A stretch of DNA of 64,000 nt from Harmothoe impar (taxonomy: Eukaryota; Annelida; Polychaeta; Phyllodocida; Polynoidae), in assembly GCA_947462335.1 (NCBI GenBank), contig OX381715.1, forward strand, positions 37,920,650 through 37,984,649, read 5' to 3'. The translations under genes were made by a program, and so were the position numbers. Of this stretch, positions 10,640 through 20,461 are shown piece after piece (positions within the stretch are counted from its first letter, which is position 1; each line of letters begins with the position of its first letter). The notes under the pieces were generated by a model. That model worked only from the letters and a program-made list of their open reading frames with translations. It searched no databases and had not been told where the DNA came from.

Positions 10640-10803
10640 CTACTCTTTTTATGCCTCTTCTACTCCTCTAGCTGCCCAAAAACACCGACCTCTCCGCTGC
10701 CGACACACGCACGATTGATCCGGGAGAGCCCCAAAATCAATATGGCGTTTCCCTCGCTTTTGTTTTTAAAACAAAGCGCATGCGCAGCGTCTCGCGTGAT
10801 TGG
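10640..10803 (-). promoter_or_regulatory. possible internal promoter of ORF3
   Basis: In minus-strand order: CCAAT (10799-10803), an NRF1-like palindrome GCGCATGCGC (10776-10785), a YY1-like CGCCATATT (10739-10747) and an ATAAAAA TATA-like stretch (10646-10652), followed 64 bp later by the ORF3 start. The surrounding DNA is CpG-rich compared with the rest of the window. These are motif matches only. The alternative is that ORF3 is reached by splicing of the full-length RNA. Confidence 0.45.
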
Positions 10804-11118
10804 ACGCGATCCCGTTACCCGGTGTGACCCAATTATCGCTTAATCAGGTCACGACCTTTCCCGCCCGCAGCTCGGGCTCGGGGGATCACACTGCCACGTA
10901 GGCGGCTCGCAAAAGTCAAAATATACTTCGAATAAAGAGTTCGTCAGGAGTATTAGTGAATTAATATGGGAAATCGAAGATTACCCCACCGGATTATCCG
11001 TCCACCACCCTCGGGAGCACTCCAACATTCTTTTCTATTTGACTCTGAGCGCCCCTGTTGGTAGCACACATATAACATATAAAACAACACAGGACACCAC
11101 ACTCGTTGTTTAAACAAG

Positions 11119-14100
11119 CTAGGTTACCGCCCCTCTGGCCACCAGCCTTGGGCTTCGCCGAACGGGTTTCCCGTCCACCTCTCGTAACCTGGCCGAAGGA
11201 CTCTCGTTCTTAACTAAAACTCCAGCCTTGATTTTAGTTTTCCGTGCCCTTCTTCCTTCGCCTGCCGAGACTTTCTTTTTCACGGTCTTCTGGGGCTTCT
11301 TTCGTACCACTCTCTTAGGGGTATCCGCTGACACCCCTTCCAAAGGTACAAATTTAGCCTCCGAAGTTCCCTTTTCCACCTCCGTTTCCGGGGTGAGCTC
11401 CCTTCCAGCCCAAGCACGCAACCGAGCCACATGGCTCGTCCGGATGCGCCCTGCTTCGGACTGAATCAACACAGTCGTCTGACTGATACATTTAACCACG
11501 GTGTGTGGTCCATCCCAGTTATTCGCCAGCTTGACGTTGCAGAGCGGTTCGTGTAGGCGGATCACTCTATCCCCCACTACGAAGCGTCGCAACTTCAATC
11601 CGGTGTCATAACCTACCTTCTGCCAATTCGCAGCTTTGAGCAAATGAGCCCTAACTGTTTCGTAGGCAAATTTGAACCTCTCTCGTAGAGATTCTACAAA
11701 TAGCACCGTACATGGTGCTTCCGGACTGATCCCTACCACCCCGAATACTAAATCCGCCGGCATGATCAAGTCCTCTCCGAACACCAAGAGGTTTGGTGTG
11801 CAATTTGTCGAAGTGTGGACCGTATTGTTATACGCATGTACCACAAATTCGCACTGATCATCCCAATCATCCATATGGGAGTTCACTAATGGCTTCAAAA
11901 CCTGGATCAAGGTCCGATTGAACCGCTCCACCTGCCCGTCGGACTGTGGTCGGTACGGATTGGTCCGAGTTTTGCATATAGCCAACTGATGACACATAGC
12001 TGCCCAAAGTTTGGACTCAAATTCTCTCCCTTGATCGCTATGTAACATCAAGGGAGCCCCCAGATGGAGGATCCACCCCTTTACTAGTGCTTCCGCACAA
12101 GTAGCAGCAGTATGATCCTCTAGTGGGTACACTCGGGTGTATTTTGTATAGTAGTCCGAGACCACCATCATACACGTATTACCCTTAGGAGTGGGTTTCA
12201 CTCCACTGATAATATCCACGGCTATTCGAGCAAATCTCACCCCGAATAATTCCTGCTGCAGTGGCAATTTTCCTAATCCAGGACCAGGTTTGCCTAAACA
12301 ACATGCCGGACATGTCTCGATCCACCTCAAAAGGTCGCCAGACATTCCGGGCCAGTAATATCTCCGACTCAGCCGTTCCAAAGAGCGTTTCTTTCCGAAA
12401 TGCCCACTAGTGGAATGGCCGTGGCAGTAGTACAGGATGTCTTTCCTCATAGCAGCAGGGATTACCATTTGTAATACCCTCCGCTTTCCTGGACAAGTCT
12501 TCCACCTGCACAACAACGAGTCTCGGACCTCCAGTTCATGGAACTGTGCCAAGAAACGTCGCATTTCACGGTTTTCCAGCGATATTTCGGGTCTCACTGG
12601 ACAGACCCCAGTAGGGACAAGCTCCCTCAGTCGTGCTATGGTAGGATCGGCCATCTGGTACGTCCTTATAGTGTCGGTGGACCAATCCAACAGGTTTTGC
12701 AACAACCCATCATAAGGCAAACGCACACTCGCTACCACAGCATTGTGAGCACCACAATCCCCACATTCCGGACGCACACAACGGCGTACCGGACGTCTAC
12801 TTAGGCAGTCAGCATTGATATGCTTTGTGCCCGCTCGGTGCTGGATATGAGAGTTCTCCAGTCCGAACTCGCTGAGGTGATTCAACCATCGGCCAATCAT
12901 TCCCTCCGCATCCTTAAAGTTAAGGAGCCACCTGAGGGCCGAATGATCAGTGCGAAGTGTGAAATTCCCTCCATATAAGAAGTGCCGAAACTTCTTCGTG
13001 TATACCACCACTGCGAGCAACTCTCGCTTGGTAGTACAATAATTTCTCTGTGCCTTGTTCATACTGTTACTAGCGAACGCCAACGGGACCTCTACTCCGT
13101 CCTGGATTTGGGACAATGCGGCCCCGATGCTCTCATTGCTCGCATCAGTGTCAAGGATGAAATGCCCCTTCTCCGTAGGGTATCTCAGCACCGGGGTGGT
13201 CCGGAACAACGCCTTAATCTCTTTGAAGGCTTCATTCTGTTCCATCCCCCATGGGAAGGGTTCCTTTTTCCTCCCCGGAGTCCAATGGCTCAACCGTTGT
13301 AGTGGCTGAGACACCCTAGAGAACCCGGGGATGAAGTCCCTGTAATAGGAACAGAACCCTAGAAAGGATCTGATATCCTTTGGTCCTTTTGGAACTTCCC
13401 AAGTCTCCACAGTCTCCAGTTTAGTCGGATCAGCCTGCACACCCTCGGTGGAGATGATCCGGCCCAAATAGACCATGGACTTCCGAAAAAGTTCACACTT
13501 CTTTGGCTTTAATGTCAAGCCATTGGACCGAATTCGTTCCAACACCTCTCCGAGGTTCAACGCACACTCTTCAAACGTCTTGCCAAAGACAATGACATCA
13601 TCCAAGTATACCAAGCACTTGCGCCACAATAGATCACTCAACAGAGTTTCCATCATAGCTTCAAATGTGGCCGGGGCGTTGCATAACCCGAAAGGCATCA
13701 GTTCAAACTGATACAGTCCAATGTGACTCGTAAAAGCCGTTTTCTCTTTATCCTCCTCCTTCATCCCGATCTGCCAATACCCGGACTGCAGATCAAGGGT
13801 GCAGAACCATTGGTTCCCACCCAACGAGTCCAGAGTCTCATCAATTCGGGGGAGAGGATATGCATTTTTCTTGGTTACCCCATTCAGGCGCCTATAATCG
13901 ATACAAAATCGGATAGACCCATCCTTTTTAGTAACCATCTGAACCGGACTGGACCAGGGACTATTGCTAGGCACTATCACCTTCTGTTCCAGCATGGTTT
14001 TCACTTGTTCTTCAAAAACAGCTTTCTTACCCAACGGCAAACGTCGGTAAGGCATTTTGAAAGGCTGAGCATCTCCAGTATTGATAGAATGCAACACTTT

Positions 14101-15360
14101 GTCGGTTCGGCCTAACGGCTCCCCCTCCACTTGCCATGCATCCTGATACTTCACTACCAGCCTCCTTAGAGAGTCGAGATCCATCCGATCCGTCAGATCC
14201 GTTTCGGATATCATTTTCTCGAGTCCCGCACTCAAAGTGGTCGGAGAAGGGTCACCCTTCATGCTCACCTGTCCAGCGGACACTACGGCCTCACTGGTGA
14301 ACACCTTCCCCAACACTGTATCTTTCTTAAGATACTGTGGTTCCAACCCGGGGTTGGAAACCGGCACTACGGTCCAAGCACCATCCCCCACCAGGGTATC
14401 CATGCCTGTCAGACCGATGCTTCCCAACATGGCCACATCCGGTTCCACAACTGCTTCTTCCTCTCTCCTAAGCCCCTTGCTTCGGACCAGCACGTCACAC
14501 GTCTGTCCGGGAGGAATCTTAACAGTTTGGACCACCGTTGCCACTGTCGATACTTGTCGGAGCACACATTGCTCCACCGCACGGTACGGGTGCTCTATTC
14601 GGAGTACCCCTGTACCAGGATTCAGGACCGCGTCATACAACGCCGAAAAATCCAACCCCAGTATACCGTCGTCTGCAATATCCGCAATGGTGGGAGAAGC
14701 CACATACTCCTTCCCTCCAATTCGGACCGGTATGAACGCGCGCCCATACGTCTGCATACTTGACCCATCGGCTGAACAGGCGTTTACCCTCGTTTTGAAG
14801 TTATCACGACTGTCCGGCATAAGAGCATAGAATTTGGAGGAGATAAAGGAGTGGCTAGCTCCCGTATCTACTAAAAATTCACCCGCCCTACCGGCCACAG
14901 TAACAGACACATACCACCGCCTCCCCCCCAGCGGAGACGGGTTTACAGTGAAGCGTTTGAAATCCTTCGGAGCAGCCAGATCAAGGCCATGTTTCTTCAA
15001 ATGGTCCAAACATGGATGATCCGGGGAAAGCTGGGTACTCCCTACCCACACGGTGTCTGTGACAGCCGCAACTTCCTCGTTCCTATCCGTAATGGGCCTC
15101 CCTGCCTCATTGCCGGGCAACTGATGGACTGGAATGTTAATCAGGCCGGCATCCGAGCCCCTCAAGCTCGAAGCCACCCCTGATTCCCTTCCTGTCTTCT
15201 GAATTTCACTAGGCTCTACCTCTCTGGTATGTTGGCGTACTTCATCTCCAGGGGTTGTCCGCTCGCCTTCTCGGACTACCCCCTCTAGTTTCCCTCCTTT
15301 CCGGGAACTTTCGGACTCGGAGCTGTACACTCCGCAGCAAAGTGACCGATCTCTAAGCAC
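11119..15360 (-). CDS. pol: Pol polyprotein: protease, reverse transcriptase, RNase H, integrase
   Basis: A 1413-residue open frame that opens right after a TAG at 15361-15363 and overlaps gag by 76 nt in the -1 frame; its first codon is nominal because translation is expected by frameshift. Domains: aspartic protease with LVDTGAS (DTG at 165-167); reverse transcriptase with LDLQSGYWQ (Asp523) and YLDD (585-588); RNase H with ILDTDAS (Asp737), KRELLAV (Glu780), LRTDHSALRWL (Asp805) and INADCLSR (Asp851); integrase with a zinc-binding H-x4-H (982, 987) and CPAC (1017, 1020), then catalytic Asp1049, Asp1109 and Glu1145 with the canonical 35-residue spacing. A GPY/F-like module is present but reads GPH. 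The tail is basic, with no chromodomain recognised. All catalytic residues I can check are present and there are no internal stops. Confidence 0.95.
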   Translation of the reverse strand: MLRDRSLCCGVYSSESESSRKGGKLEGVVREGERTTPGDEVRQHTREVEPSEIQKTGRESGVASSLRGSDAGLINIPVHQLPGNEAGRPITDRNEEVAAVTDTVWVGSTQLSPDHPCLDHLKKHGLDLAAPKDFKRFTVNPSPLGGRRWYVSVTVAGRAGEFLVDTGASHSFISSKFYALMPDSRDNFKTRVNACSADGSSMQTYGRAFIPVRIGGKEYVASPTIADIADDGILGLDFSALYDAVLNPGTGVLRIEHPYRAVEQCVLRQVSTVATVVQTVKIPPGQTCDVLVRSKGLRREEEAVVEPDVAMLGSIGLTGMDTLVGDGAWTVVPVSNPGLEPQYLKKDTVLGKVFTSEAVVSAGQVSMKGDPSPTTLSAGLEKMISETDLTDRMDLDSLRRLVVKYQDAWQVEGEPLGRTDKVLHSINTGDAQPFKMPYRRLPLGKKAVFEEQVKTMLEQKVIVPSNSPWSSPVQMVTKKDGSIRFCIDYRRLNGVTKKNAYPLPRIDETLDSLGGNQWFCTLDLQSGYWQIGMKEEDKEKTAFTSHIGLYQFELMPFGLCNAPATFEAMMETLLSDLLWRKCLVYLDDVIVFGKTFEECALNLGEVLERIRSNGLTLKPKKCELFRKSMVYLGRIISTEGVQADPTKLETVETWEVPKGPKDIRSFLGFCSYYRDFIPGFSRVSQPLQRLSHWTPGRKKEPFPWGMEQNEAFKEIKALFRTTPVLRYPTEKGHFILDTDASNESIGAALSQIQDGVEVPLAFASNSMNKAQRNYCTTKRELLAVVVYTKKFRHFLYGGNFTLRTDHSALRWLLNFKDAEGMIGRWLNHLSEFGLENSHIQHRAGTKHINADCLSRRPVRRCVRPECGDCGAHNAVVASVRLPYDGLLQNLLDWSTDTIRTYQMADPTIARLRELVPTGVCPVRPEISLENREMRRFLAQFHELEVRDSLLCRWKTCPGKRRVLQMVIPAAMRKDILYYCHGHSTSGHFGKKRSLERLSRRYYWPGMSGDLLRWIETCPACCLGKPGPGLGKLPLQQELFGVRFARIAVDIISGVKPTPKGNTCMMVVSDYYTKYTRVYPLEDHTAATCAEALVKGWILHLGAPLMLHSDQGREFESKLWAAMCHQLAICKTRTNPYRPQSDGQVERFNRTLIQVLKPLVNSHMDDWDDQCEFVVHAYNNTVHTSTNCTPNLLVFGEDLIMPADLVFGVVGISPEAPCTVLFVESLRERFKFAYETVRAHLLKAANWQKVGYDTGLKLRRFVVGDRVIRLHEPLCNVKLANNWDGPHTVVKCISQTTVLIQSEAGRIRTSHVARLRAWAGRELTPETEVEKGTSEAKFVPLEGVSADTPKRVVRKKPQKTVKKKVSAGEGRRARKTKIKAGVLVKNESPSARLREVDGKPVRRSPRLVARGAVT
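15250..15294 (-). promoter_or_regulatory. gag-pol -1 ribosomal frameshift signal
   Basis: The minus-strand heptamer GGGAAAC (15294-15288) sits in the gag frame as G-GGA-AAC directly before the gag stop TAG (15287-15285), matching the canonical X-XXY-YYZ slippery form. Immediately downstream, AGGGG(G)T at 15284-15278 pairs with ACCCCT at 15255-15250, and inside it GTCCG (15276-15272) pairs with CGGAC (15261-15257), giving a stacked hairpin. The pol frame is -1 relative to gag, as required. Confidence 0.75.
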
Positions 15361-17858
15361 CTATAGCACTTAGCGGTCCTCCGATTGATCTTCCTTCTGT
15401 TAGGCTGCGTAGCCCCCTGAATGGAAGTCGTCATCTTCTCAAACAGCGCAGTGAAAAACGCTGCGTCCATCACCGGAGCCTTCGGATCTGATGACTCCCT
15501 TTTCGGAGGGGGGTTTCCACCCCCTTCCGGCTTCTTACTCTTCCACGGCGGTTTAGAGGAATTCCCATTCCTCTTGAACTGAGCCGCTGAAGCTATCGCC
15601 CCCTCCTCATCACTGCCCGAACCATCAGACTGTTCCGGAGAACATTCTATAATGGCCGAGGCCCGGGTAGGCATCCGGTCCCCTAACAGTGACTTTTTGA
15701 GAGCATGTATGTCGATGGCCTTAAAAAGGTCATCTAGTGACGTATCTGCTCTCCACGTGTCATACACCGTTTGTTGTATGTCTGGGTCTCTCAGTCCGGC
15801 AACGAACTGAGAGAACAATTCCTTGGAAAATAAGGCATCATGGATTCCTGAAGCAGGGTGTACCTTCTTCAGGAGTCTCATCAATGCAAGTCCGAAAACC
15901 CTTGGAGCTTCGTTCTTGCCTTGCACACGCTTCTTAAAAGCGACCATCGGATCGATCCGAGCGGAATCTCCGTACAGGATGGTCCCGATTTCAACGAGCT
16001 GTTTGAAAGTTCCGCGGGGTCCGCATTCCTCTTTCCACTGCTCAACTGCCATGAGACCATCTCCCATGCGTAATCCCTTACAAACGTACGGGATTGCATC
16101 CTGTTGGTCCCACCCGCTGAGGTTTATATCCTCAACGGTGGCTCCCAACCAATCTTCCCAAGAATTCTTCTGCCAGTAGGGAAATGGCTCGCTAGCTATA
16201 CGTCTAGCAGCGTTGGACGAACCTCTAATTTTAGAGGTTATCGCCAGACATTTAGAAATGGATGCTGACGCGTCCTTTTCCGCACCTACATTGTGCAATC
16301 CGATCCCCGCTATTGCGGGATTCGTATCGTACAATTCTTGCAATTCTGTACTCAGCATTGTTCTTCTGGGAGCCTTCCTCGGACTCTTTGTACCAGGAGT
16401 CGCCCCCGGAGTAGCGCCCATGGCTGGCACGCTATTCTGTCTGTCCAGAAAAGCCTGGTAGGTCCCATACGACACTATGTCCGTAGTGGGGTCCACGCCT
16501 TGTCCGAACCACCAATTCTTCTCTTGATCAGTCATATACTGACACTGCTGGGCCAGAGCAAGCAATCGTTGATGCTCTGACTTCTCTTTTTCCAATTCCT
16601 TGGCCTGCTTCTCAGCCTCCTCCTCCTGCTGAGCTTTTTCCAGTTTAGCTTTAGCAGCCTCTCCGGCGGCTCGGAGCCCTTCCTTTCGAGCCCTCAGAAC
16701 CGCCGCTTCCTGCTCCGCTAACTCCTCTGCGAGAGCAGCGTTCTCCTTCATTCGTTTCTGTTGCTGCTCTAAAGCAGCCTGCTGTTTGCGATACACGTCT
16801 CGCCTTTCCATTTCCAAGTTTTTCTGTTCCTGGAACAATATGTTTGCTTGGCATTCTCGCCATTGCAACAAACTTGAAGGAGTCAGGTCGGTTTTCGCCG
16901 CCTTATCCTGTTCGGCCGCTTTCTTCAAGCGTACCGCGTCTAGTTCTTGCTCGTCCACTCTCAACTGCGATCGTGGACTCCGAACCAACTCCGACAATGG
17001 TCTTCCCCTGCCTACTGAGGCTAGACCGGTCGGGGCTGCAAATACCTGCTTTGGTATCGGACGGATACCACTGATCCCTACCCTCGGTGAGGAATCACTT
17101 CCCCTGCCTCTGCCCCTGGATCGTCCCACTCGGAGTGGTCGTCCCGGTGTCGAGGTTGACAAGGCAGGTTCAATGGTTACTCCACGTCCCATAGGCTGAT
17201 TGGGAGTGTCTGTAAAGCTCATGTAATGGAGGCCTTCCGGACTACCATTGTCCGCAGATGCGAATGAGGTACTGCTGTCTTGCATACTTTCTCGCGTCTC
17301 TGATAAAAACTGCTGTAAAGCAGCTCTTTTTGCTTTCAGAATGTCGCACTCCGTCACTAGACTTCGGCGGACCTCCTGTAAGTCCTCTGTGTCCCGAACA
17401 ATGGCTGATCGGGCCCCTTCTGCTTCATGGATTACAGCGTCTCGGGCTGCGCAAATCTGGTTCAGCTCCGTGTTCGCCTCGACAAACTCGGACCGGATCC
17501 CTCGTAGGTCCGCTTCTTTCTGATCGTATTCCGAACGGACTCTGCTGAGGGATTGTACCAGCTTTTCATTCTCCTCCAACAAGGTAGACAGTCTTGCGTC
17601 CTTTTCCTTGATTTTGGAAGCTCGGTGTGTGACTGCACCTTCCAATGCAATCAGACTGCTTTTCCATTCATTGGATTGCTTCTGAATGGTCAACAATTCC
17701 ATTTGAGCCATCTGTACACGTTCCTGCACTCGGGCCTCTCTCATGTCGTCAAAGCGACGCTCCTCCAACAGGGTAAACCTCCTCGGAGTCGGCGCGGCTG
17801 ACCTCGACCCACCAACGTTGAACAAGGACAAGTTCATTTCTTCTAATGAGCGGCTCAT
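15285..17858 (-). CDS. gag: Gag of the Ty3 element
   Basis: The frame is open up to 18197, but its first part translates the U3 remnant and host flank, so I take the first ATG after the deletion junction that precedes recognisable protein (17858), giving 857 residues. The true N-terminus may have been lost in the deletion. Features: long coiled coil at about 32-192; Arg/Gly-rich patch near 245-254; second, Glu/Lys/Ala-rich coiled coil at about 305-440; helical capsid-like region at about 530-730; and one CCHC zinc knuckle, CYRCLEIGHFAAEC, at about 831-844. The protein would form the particle and package RNA. It ends at the slippery site that leads into pol. It is longer than usual for Ty3/gypsy Gag because of the coiled coils. 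Confidence 0.85.
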   Translation of the reverse strand: MSRSLEEMNLSLFNVGGSRSAAPTPRRFTLLEERRFDDMREARVQERVQMAQMELLTIQKQSNEWKSSLIALEGAVTHRASKIKEKDARLSTLLEENEKLVQSLSRVRSEYDQKEADLRGIRSEFVEANTELNQICAARDAVIHEAEGARSAIVRDTEDLQEVRRSLVTECDILKAKRAALQQFLSETRESMQDSSTSFASADNGSPEGLHYMSFTDTPNQPMGRGVTIEPALSTSTPGRPLRVGRSRGRGRGSDSSPRVGISGIRPIPKQVFAAPTGLASVGRGRPLSELVRSPRSQLRVDEQELDAVRLKKAAEQDKAAKTDLTPSSLLQWRECQANILFQEQKNLEMERRDVYRKQQAALEQQQKRMKENAALAEELAEQEAAVLRARKEGLRAAGEAAKAKLEKAQQEEEAEKQAKELEKEKSEHQRLLALAQQCQYMTDQEKNWWFGQGVDPTTDIVSYGTYQAFLDRQNSVPAMGATPGATPGTKSPRKAPRRTMLSTELQELYDTNPAIAGIGLHNVGAEKDASASISKCLAITSKIRGSSNAARRIASEPFPYWQKNSWEDWLGATVEDINLSGWDQQDAIPYVCKGLRMGDGLMAVEQWKEECGPRGTFKQLVEIGTILYGDSARIDPMVAFKKRVQGKNEAPRVFGLALMRLLKKVHPASGIHDALFSKELFSQFVAGLRDPDIQQTVYDTWRADTSLDDLFKAIDIHALKKSLLGDRMPTRASAIIECSPEQSDGSGSDEEGAIASAAQFKRNGNSSKPPWKSKKPEGGGNPPPKRESSDPKAPVMDAAFFTALFEKMTTSIQGATQPNRRKINRRTAKCYRCLEIGHFAAECTAPSPKVPGKEGN

Positions 17859-17998
17859 TATGGTAGGACCCCTGGGTCCTCGTGCTGCGTCTGTTCCGGA
17901 TGGAACATTCGCCCTACTGTGGGTATCTGCCTCATAACTGGCATCTAGCCCCTCCGGTGACAAGGCTGCTGCCTCATCAGGAGACCTCACTGCTCCGT

Positions 17999-18168
17999 GC
18001 CTGCGTGCGCACACGCAGACCGGAAGCCTATAGCGACCTCTGTCCATACCCCAAGCCCGGGGTAGGTGTCGCCACCTACCGTCGGACTGAAGGGTTCGGA
18101 CTGAGCTCGCAACACAGCATCCAACAGCACTCGTCATATAACAACCCCGTATAACCCTAGCCCCTACA
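17999..18168 (-). repeat. truncated 5' LTR (U3 only, 170 bp)
   Basis: Identical over all 170 positions to 6086-6255. The match stops a few bases before the TATA box; beyond it the sequence passes straight into the gag region. No microhomology is obvious at the junction. Confidence 0.9.
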
Positions 18169-18247
18169 CACTTAAGACTCTTGGTATCCGTAATCATGTG
18201 CCAATTTCAGAAGAAAAGTGGGTATTCAGGGATCGTCAATTGAGGTT

Positions 18248-18335
18248 AATTTAAGGGATGGTATAATGCTTAATGCATCATTCCTTTAGTCGGCATGATG
18301 CATGAATGCAGCCCTGTGAGTAACTTGCACCCTTA
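18248..18335. repeat. fragment of the TTAA-associated palindromic repeat family
   Basis: GCATGATGCATGAATGCAGCCCT followed by a GAGTAACT motif is the core of a repeat present many times in the right half of the window. No complete ends are seen. Confidence 0.5.
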
Positions 18336-18659
18336 TATGTACGTTTACGTGTGAAGGCTTGTATGTAGACTGTATGTAAACTATGATGTCAATAACGTGC
18401 ATATAAATACACGAGGGGGCATTTCACTTGTTTATCATACCTAGTGAATAAATCACCCAGTAGACCCATCCCATCTTCATGACACAACATGCTTGCTGTC
18501 AGTATTCCCTCTGTATTGGCTTCGTTAAAGAAGCGTTGCCAATGAACCCTCGCTAATGATATGTTATTGCCAAGTTACGTACATCAGTACATGGGTCTAC
18601 GTGTACATCATGTAACGGATATCTATCAAAGCACACGCTCTTAGTGCTACTTGATGTTT

Positions 18660-18780
18660 CCAGCTTGTATCCCCTCCATCTCTGACCGCCTTCCTTCCTG
18701 TCTCCCTTGCCTGCCTGCCTGCCTGTCTGCCTGTCTCTCCCCCTTCCTCCCTCCATGCCTGCCACCCGCACTTTCCCTCT
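18660..18780. repeat. pyrimidine-rich low-complexity tract
   Basis: CCTGCCTGCCTGTCTGCC-type repeats. Open frames here are products of the repeat. The remaining sequence from 18336 to 19555 shows no gene that I can support. Confidence 0.65.
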
Positions 18781-19714
18781 CCCCTTCCTGATGCTCTCTT
18801 CTTCACAACCATTATCATTTTATTCTGTATGTATAGGAGAAAGGTTCGAGGAATCGTGTTTGCATCGGGTTTCCCTTCCTCCCTATAGCATCCTCCCGTC
18901 CTTCCAGCTTTGATCATCTCCAGTCTTCCTGCCTGCTCTCTCTCGCCATGCACTTCTGTAATATTATCCTCTCTACAGGGATGGAGCCCAACTCATACAC
19001 AACGTACAAGGAGCCCTGCAGGGCATCGGTTCCCACTCCACACCCATTGTACTCTGGGGTGGGGGTCCACGTAGGAATTCCCTCTCTGTGTGGTCCATAT
19101 ATGCAGCAGAGCCGTCACTCTCCTTACACAGTATTGGTGGAGACTTAAACTAAGTTGTATTCATAATTATACATTTGGCCAAATTTAAAAAAAAGTGACA
19201 TGGGAAGAAAGTCCAGGGTCGGTAGGTCGGATTTTATATCAATTTTATCTGTTTTGTAAGCATATAAGTACTACCCAACCTCTCTGCACACTCTAGAATT
19301 GACCAAAAGCTTGTGAAGATCTAAGTAAGAATGTCTTCAGAATAGCATGAATCTCCATGTACCATGCAACCTTTCTATTTTATATTATTTTCTAAACATG
19401 AAGTAGTAGCGAGCCTCCGGGTAAAACGTGACCTAAAATGTGTAAAAATATGAAAATTTCATTTTCATTTTCAAAATTGCATAACAAAAAGTAGGGTCGG
19501 CCGTTTTGAAGCACGGACAGACGACCTCAAACAAACCTTTTTTTTAGTTGGCCGTCTTAGGGCACCCCACGCAGGATCACTCTCCTGTTCAGGAAGGGTA
19601 GAAACACAAGCTGTTCTCCCGTATGGCCAATAGGAGAAATTATTGTCTCATTCGGTTCAGACACTGTGTTCTCCCATATACCTATGGGTGAACAATAGTG
19701 TATCTATAATCTAC

Positions 19715-19826
19715 CCTCTTCCTCTCCCTTCCCTCCTCCTTCCCTCCTTCCCCTTCCTCCCTCCCTCTCCTTCTCTCCTTCTTTCTCTCCTTCCTCCCTC
19801 CCTCCTTCTCTCTCCCCTCTCCTCCT
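19715..19826. repeat. polypyrimidine tract of the left foldback arm
   Basis: About 110 bp of almost pure C/T (CCTTCCCTCC-type). Its purine counterpart lies at 27911-28024 in the right arm, so the two pair in the foldback. Confidence 0.8.
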
Positions 19827-20461
19827 CATTGAGTTTTATCAAAATAGGTAGGGTAAATCTGAAACTTTTTTTGGCCTTATGTTGTTCTATCATCTCTCGA
19901 TGGTAAAAAACAGGGTGTATCTATGTAAATATCTATCCATGTATTTCACCCTATGACTAATGGAAGAAATTTAAAATGTGACGTAACGTTATTAGATTGT
20001 GTCGTTCTACCATCTCCCAATGCTAGAAAACGGGGTTTCTATATGTATATACTGAATCATGTATTTCACTGTATGATCTATAGTAGAAATTAAGAATTTG
20101 ACATAATAGACCTAGATAATGTCGTTCTACCATCCCTCAATGGTAGAAAAAAAGGGGTTCTCGATGTATGTACCTAACCATGTATTTCACCATATGACCC
20201 ATGGTAGAAATTAAGAACTTGACATAATAAGCCTAGATAATGTTTTTCTACCATCTTCTAATGGTAGAAAACAATGTTTCTCTATTCATCTAGCCATGTA
20301 TTTCACTGTATAACCTATGGTAGAAACAAAAAGTTAACATACTAGCACTAGACAATGTCGTTCTACCATCCCTCAATAGCAGAAAAAAAGGGTTCTCTAT
20401 GCATGTACCTAACCATGTATTTCACCCTATGACCCATGGTAGAAATTAAGAATTTGACATA

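Larger units (their letters stand above)
5817..18168 (-). mobile_element. Ty3/gypsy LTR retrotransposon with accessory ORF3; 5' LTR truncated
   Basis: On the minus strand the order is U3 remnant (18168-17999), gag, pol, ORF3, polypurine tract and complete 3' LTR (6255-5817). The ends are TG...CA and the element is flanked by CACT at 5813-5816 and 18169-18172, a 4-bp target duplication. The pol order protease, RT, RNase H, integrase places it in Ty3/gypsy. The 170 bp shared by both LTRs are identical, which argues for a recent insertion. A deletion removed TATA, R, U5, the primer binding site and the leader from the 5' side, so this copy should not be able to start its own genomic RNA or reverse transcription although its ORFs are open. 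Confidence 0.9.

Noticed and set aside
15285..18197. Gag starting at 18197 (970 residues)
   Set aside because: The first codons lie in host flank and the next 56 or so translate the U3 remnant, in the same way as a frame in the 3' LTR; this is read-through created by the deletion.
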